A stretch of DNA of 64,000 nucleotides. Origin: Hyphomicrobium sp. LHD-15. Lineage in GTDB: Bacteria; Pseudomonadota; Alphaproteobacteria; Rhizobiales; Hyphomicrobiaceae. The position numbers and the translations under genes are program-made. Under the pieces are notes generated by a model. The model searched no databases and was not told the DNA's origin. It saw only the letters and a list, made by a program, of their open reading frames with translations. The DNA lies in assembly GCF_031157355.1 (NCBI RefSeq), contig NZ_JAVIFT010000001.1, positions 434,001 to 498,000 of the forward strand, given 5' to 3'. Position 1 is the stretch's first letter. Each line of letters opens with the position of its first letter. Positions 62,578-64,000 of this stretch are shown here, piece after piece.

Positions 62578-63471
62578 ATGTCCGCCGTGATCGAACACCT
62601 GCGCGTTCTGAAGCCTCATCCGGCGATCTATGCATTCTACGATGGGCGCGTTGCGGGCTCTCGCTTCGCGGAGCACGAGAACTGGGTCGATTCAGGCGCG
62701 CTTTCGCTCGGCATCGCGAGCTATGCGATCGTCAGCGGATCGGAAGCCCTCGTCTATGACACGCATGTGTCGCTCGCACACGCCGCCGCCATCCGCGATA
62801 TTCTCGCCCGCGAGGCCGGCGTTTCCTCGTTCAAGGTGGTGCTCAGCCACTGGCATCTCGATCATATCGCCGGGAACGCGGCGTTCGAGGATTGCGAGAT
62901 CATCGCGACCCAGCGCACCGCCGATCACATGAAGCGCCATCAAGCCGCTATCGAAGCGGGAACCTACGACGGCCCCCCGGCCATCTCGCCTCTCGTGCAT
63001 CCGACGCGGACGTTTTCCGGCTCGCTTTCGCTCGATATCGGCGACATCAGGGTCGAACTCATCGAAGCTAACATTCATAGCGACGACGCGGCCGTGATTT
63101 GGTGGGCGAAAGAGCGCCTGCTGTTTGCCGGCGACACGATGGAGGATACGGTCACTTACGTCGTGGAGCCGGAGAACCTCGACATCCATCTCGCGGACCT
63201 CGACCGCCTCGACGCTCTGGCGCCTGCGCGCATCCTGCCGAACCATGGCGATCCCGACATCATCGCCGGCGGCGGCTACAGCCGGGGGCTGATCCGCGCG
63301 ACGCAACAGTATGTTCGCACCCTCATTCGCTGCAGGACGGACGCGGGTTTGCGCGAAACGCCGCTTCGCGCGTTGATCCAGGGACCGCTCAACACCGGGT
63401 GGCTCACGTACTTCGAGCCATACGAAGCGGTGCATCGCGAAAACCTCGCCAAGATTGCGCCTTCCCGCTAA
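62578..63471 (+). CDS. MBL-fold metallo-hydrolase
   Basis: 297-residue metallo-beta-lactamase-fold hydrolase. The metal motif HWHLDH (His91, His93, Asp95, His96) is complete; a second His is in EANIHSDDAAVIWW, FAGDTMEDT supplies the bridging Asp, and NHGDPDI the last His. Substrate unknown; family members include lactonases, glyoxalase II-like and RNA enzymes. It is probably co-transcribed with the acyltransferase (3-base gap). Confidence 0.88.
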   Translation: MSAVIEHLRVLKPHPAIYAFYDGRVAGSRFAEHENWVDSGALSLGIASYAIVSGSEALVYDTHVSLAHAAAIRDILAREAGVSSFKVVLSHWHLDHIAGNAAFEDCEIIATQRTADHMKRHQAAIEAGTYDGPPAISPLVHPTRTFSGSLSLDIGDIRVELIEANIHSDDAAVIWWAKERLLFAGDTMEDTVTYVVEPENLDIHLADLDRLDALAPARILPNHGDPDIIAGGGYSRGLIRATQQYVRTLIRCRTDAGLRETPLRALIQGPLNTGWLTYFEPYEAVHRENLAKIAPSR

Positions 63472-63662
63472 AGGCGGTGCGCGCCGGGCTGGCGCCCTTC
63501 CCGCGCGCAGGAATACTGGCAATCGGCAGCCGGAACAGTCGGCAACAGGGCTCGCGCCGCATCACAAGGCCGTGTCGAGCCCGCAATGCGGATTGCCGCG
63601 CTCCCCGGCTCAGCCTCTAATCCGCGCGGCATCGGATAAATCAAGCTCGACAGGCAGACCTC

Positions 63663-64000
63663 TTGCGACTGCGTCTTCCAATGATCTGCGCGATCGCATG
63701 GCTCTGCGTGCCGGGCGCTGCCGCAATGGCGGGGAACGCGAAGCCATCGTGCGTCGACGACGCGATGCTGGTGTTCGATGCGTCCGGCTCGATGGCGGCG
63801 ACGGACTTCCCGGATGGCGCGCCTTCGCGCATGGACCGGGCGCGCGTCGCGCTGGCCAAGGTTCTCCCCGCGGCGGCTCGCGCGCGCCGGCTCGGATTGT
63901 TGGTCTACGGGCCGGGCCGCAACTTCGACACCTGCAAGAACGTGGACCTGCGCTTTCCACCACTTCCCAACGCCGGCGAACGGATCATGACGGAGGTCGA
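63663..64000 (+). CDS. Exported von Willebrand factor A-domain protein (truncated by window)
   Basis: The first about 112 residues of a vWA protein; the rest is outside. A signal peptide (RLRLPMICAIAWLCVPGAAAMA) is followed by CVDDAMLVFDASGSMAATDF, whose DxSGS is the MIDAS metal site, then a first helix RMDRARVALAKVLPAAA and the strand LGLLVYGPG. TTG 63663 gives a basic signal n-region; ATG 63681 is the other candidate. Adhesion or complex-assembly roles are known for such proteins; none is shown here. Confidence 0.78.
   Translation, partial: MRLRLPMICAIAWLCVPGAAAMAGNAKPSCVDDAMLVFDASGSMAATDFPDGAPSRMDRARVALAKVLPAAARARRLGLLVYGPGRNFDTCKNVDLRFPPLPNAGERIMTEV

Overview
The window reads as chromosomal DNA of a GC-rich alphaproteobacterium of the order Hyphomicrobiales, probably Hyphomicrobium-like (inference). 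Support comes from several sources: the gene run rpsB-tsf-pyrH-frr-uppS-cdsA-dxr-rseP-bamA-lpxD-fabZ-lpxA; an Atp12-like chaperone; tandem porins of the family typical of this order; promoter-like sites matching the alphaproteobacterial general-stress sigma factor EcfG (GGAAC-N16/17-CGTT); and a perfect CtrA full site (TTAA-N7-TTAA). Almost all of it looks like chromosomal backbone. No insertion sequence, prophage or CRISPR array was seen.

Layout. 1-2411: partial MMPL/RND exporter, TusA-like sulfur carrier, tRNA-Val. 2592-9508: a signalling and stress block. It holds a general-stress flavin/pyridoxamine oxidase-like protein, a CHASE3-type hybrid histidine kinase, and an operon of HigA-like HTH protein, KaiC-like double ATPase and soluble hybrid kinase, followed by two small proteins. 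9778-18518 (mostly minus): PLP decarboxylase, tex, GT25 glycosyltransferase, rmuC, a secreted protein and a DUF4384 protein with a decayed cytochrome-like motif. 18795-24065: ThDP enzyme, DUF4242 protein, GlxA-type regulator, ilvD. 24415-38632: translation, isoprenoid, phospholipid, outer-membrane assembly and lipid A genes. 38664-40204: secretin-N-like protein, small EcfG-type gene, MgtC. 40167-47885 (minus): degP, rarA, a Tae4-like amidase, a small membrane protein, rluC-like, HAD phosphatase, atp12-like and rlpA. 48195-56671: tRNA-Ser with a tandem duplication behind it, cysteine synthase, chemoreceptor, alpha carbonic anhydrase, L,D-transpeptidase, DUF1348 protein, UDP-glucose dehydrogenase. 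57040-59930: two porin paralogues. 60286-64000: UbiH-like hydroxylase, LpxL-like acyltransferase, MBL hydrolase and the start of a vWA protein.

How the genes work together. The central run couples protein synthesis to envelope building: uppS supplies undecaprenyl carrier, cdsA phospholipid precursors, dxr isoprenoids, bamA inserts barrels such as the two porins, and lpxD/fabZ/lpxA (with the distant acyltransferase) make lipid A. RlpA, the L,D-transpeptidase and DegP act on the periplasm and wall. The stress block is the most distinctive regulatory feature: two facing EcfG-type promoters would switch on the stress protein and the KaiC/kinase operon together, and a third lies before a small membrane protein at 39329. 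The most unexpected gene is the Tae4-like peptidoglycan amidase, a family otherwise known as type VI secretion effectors, sitting inside what looks like a housekeeping block with no secretion genes nearby. Several intergenic palindromic repeat families are scattered through the window.
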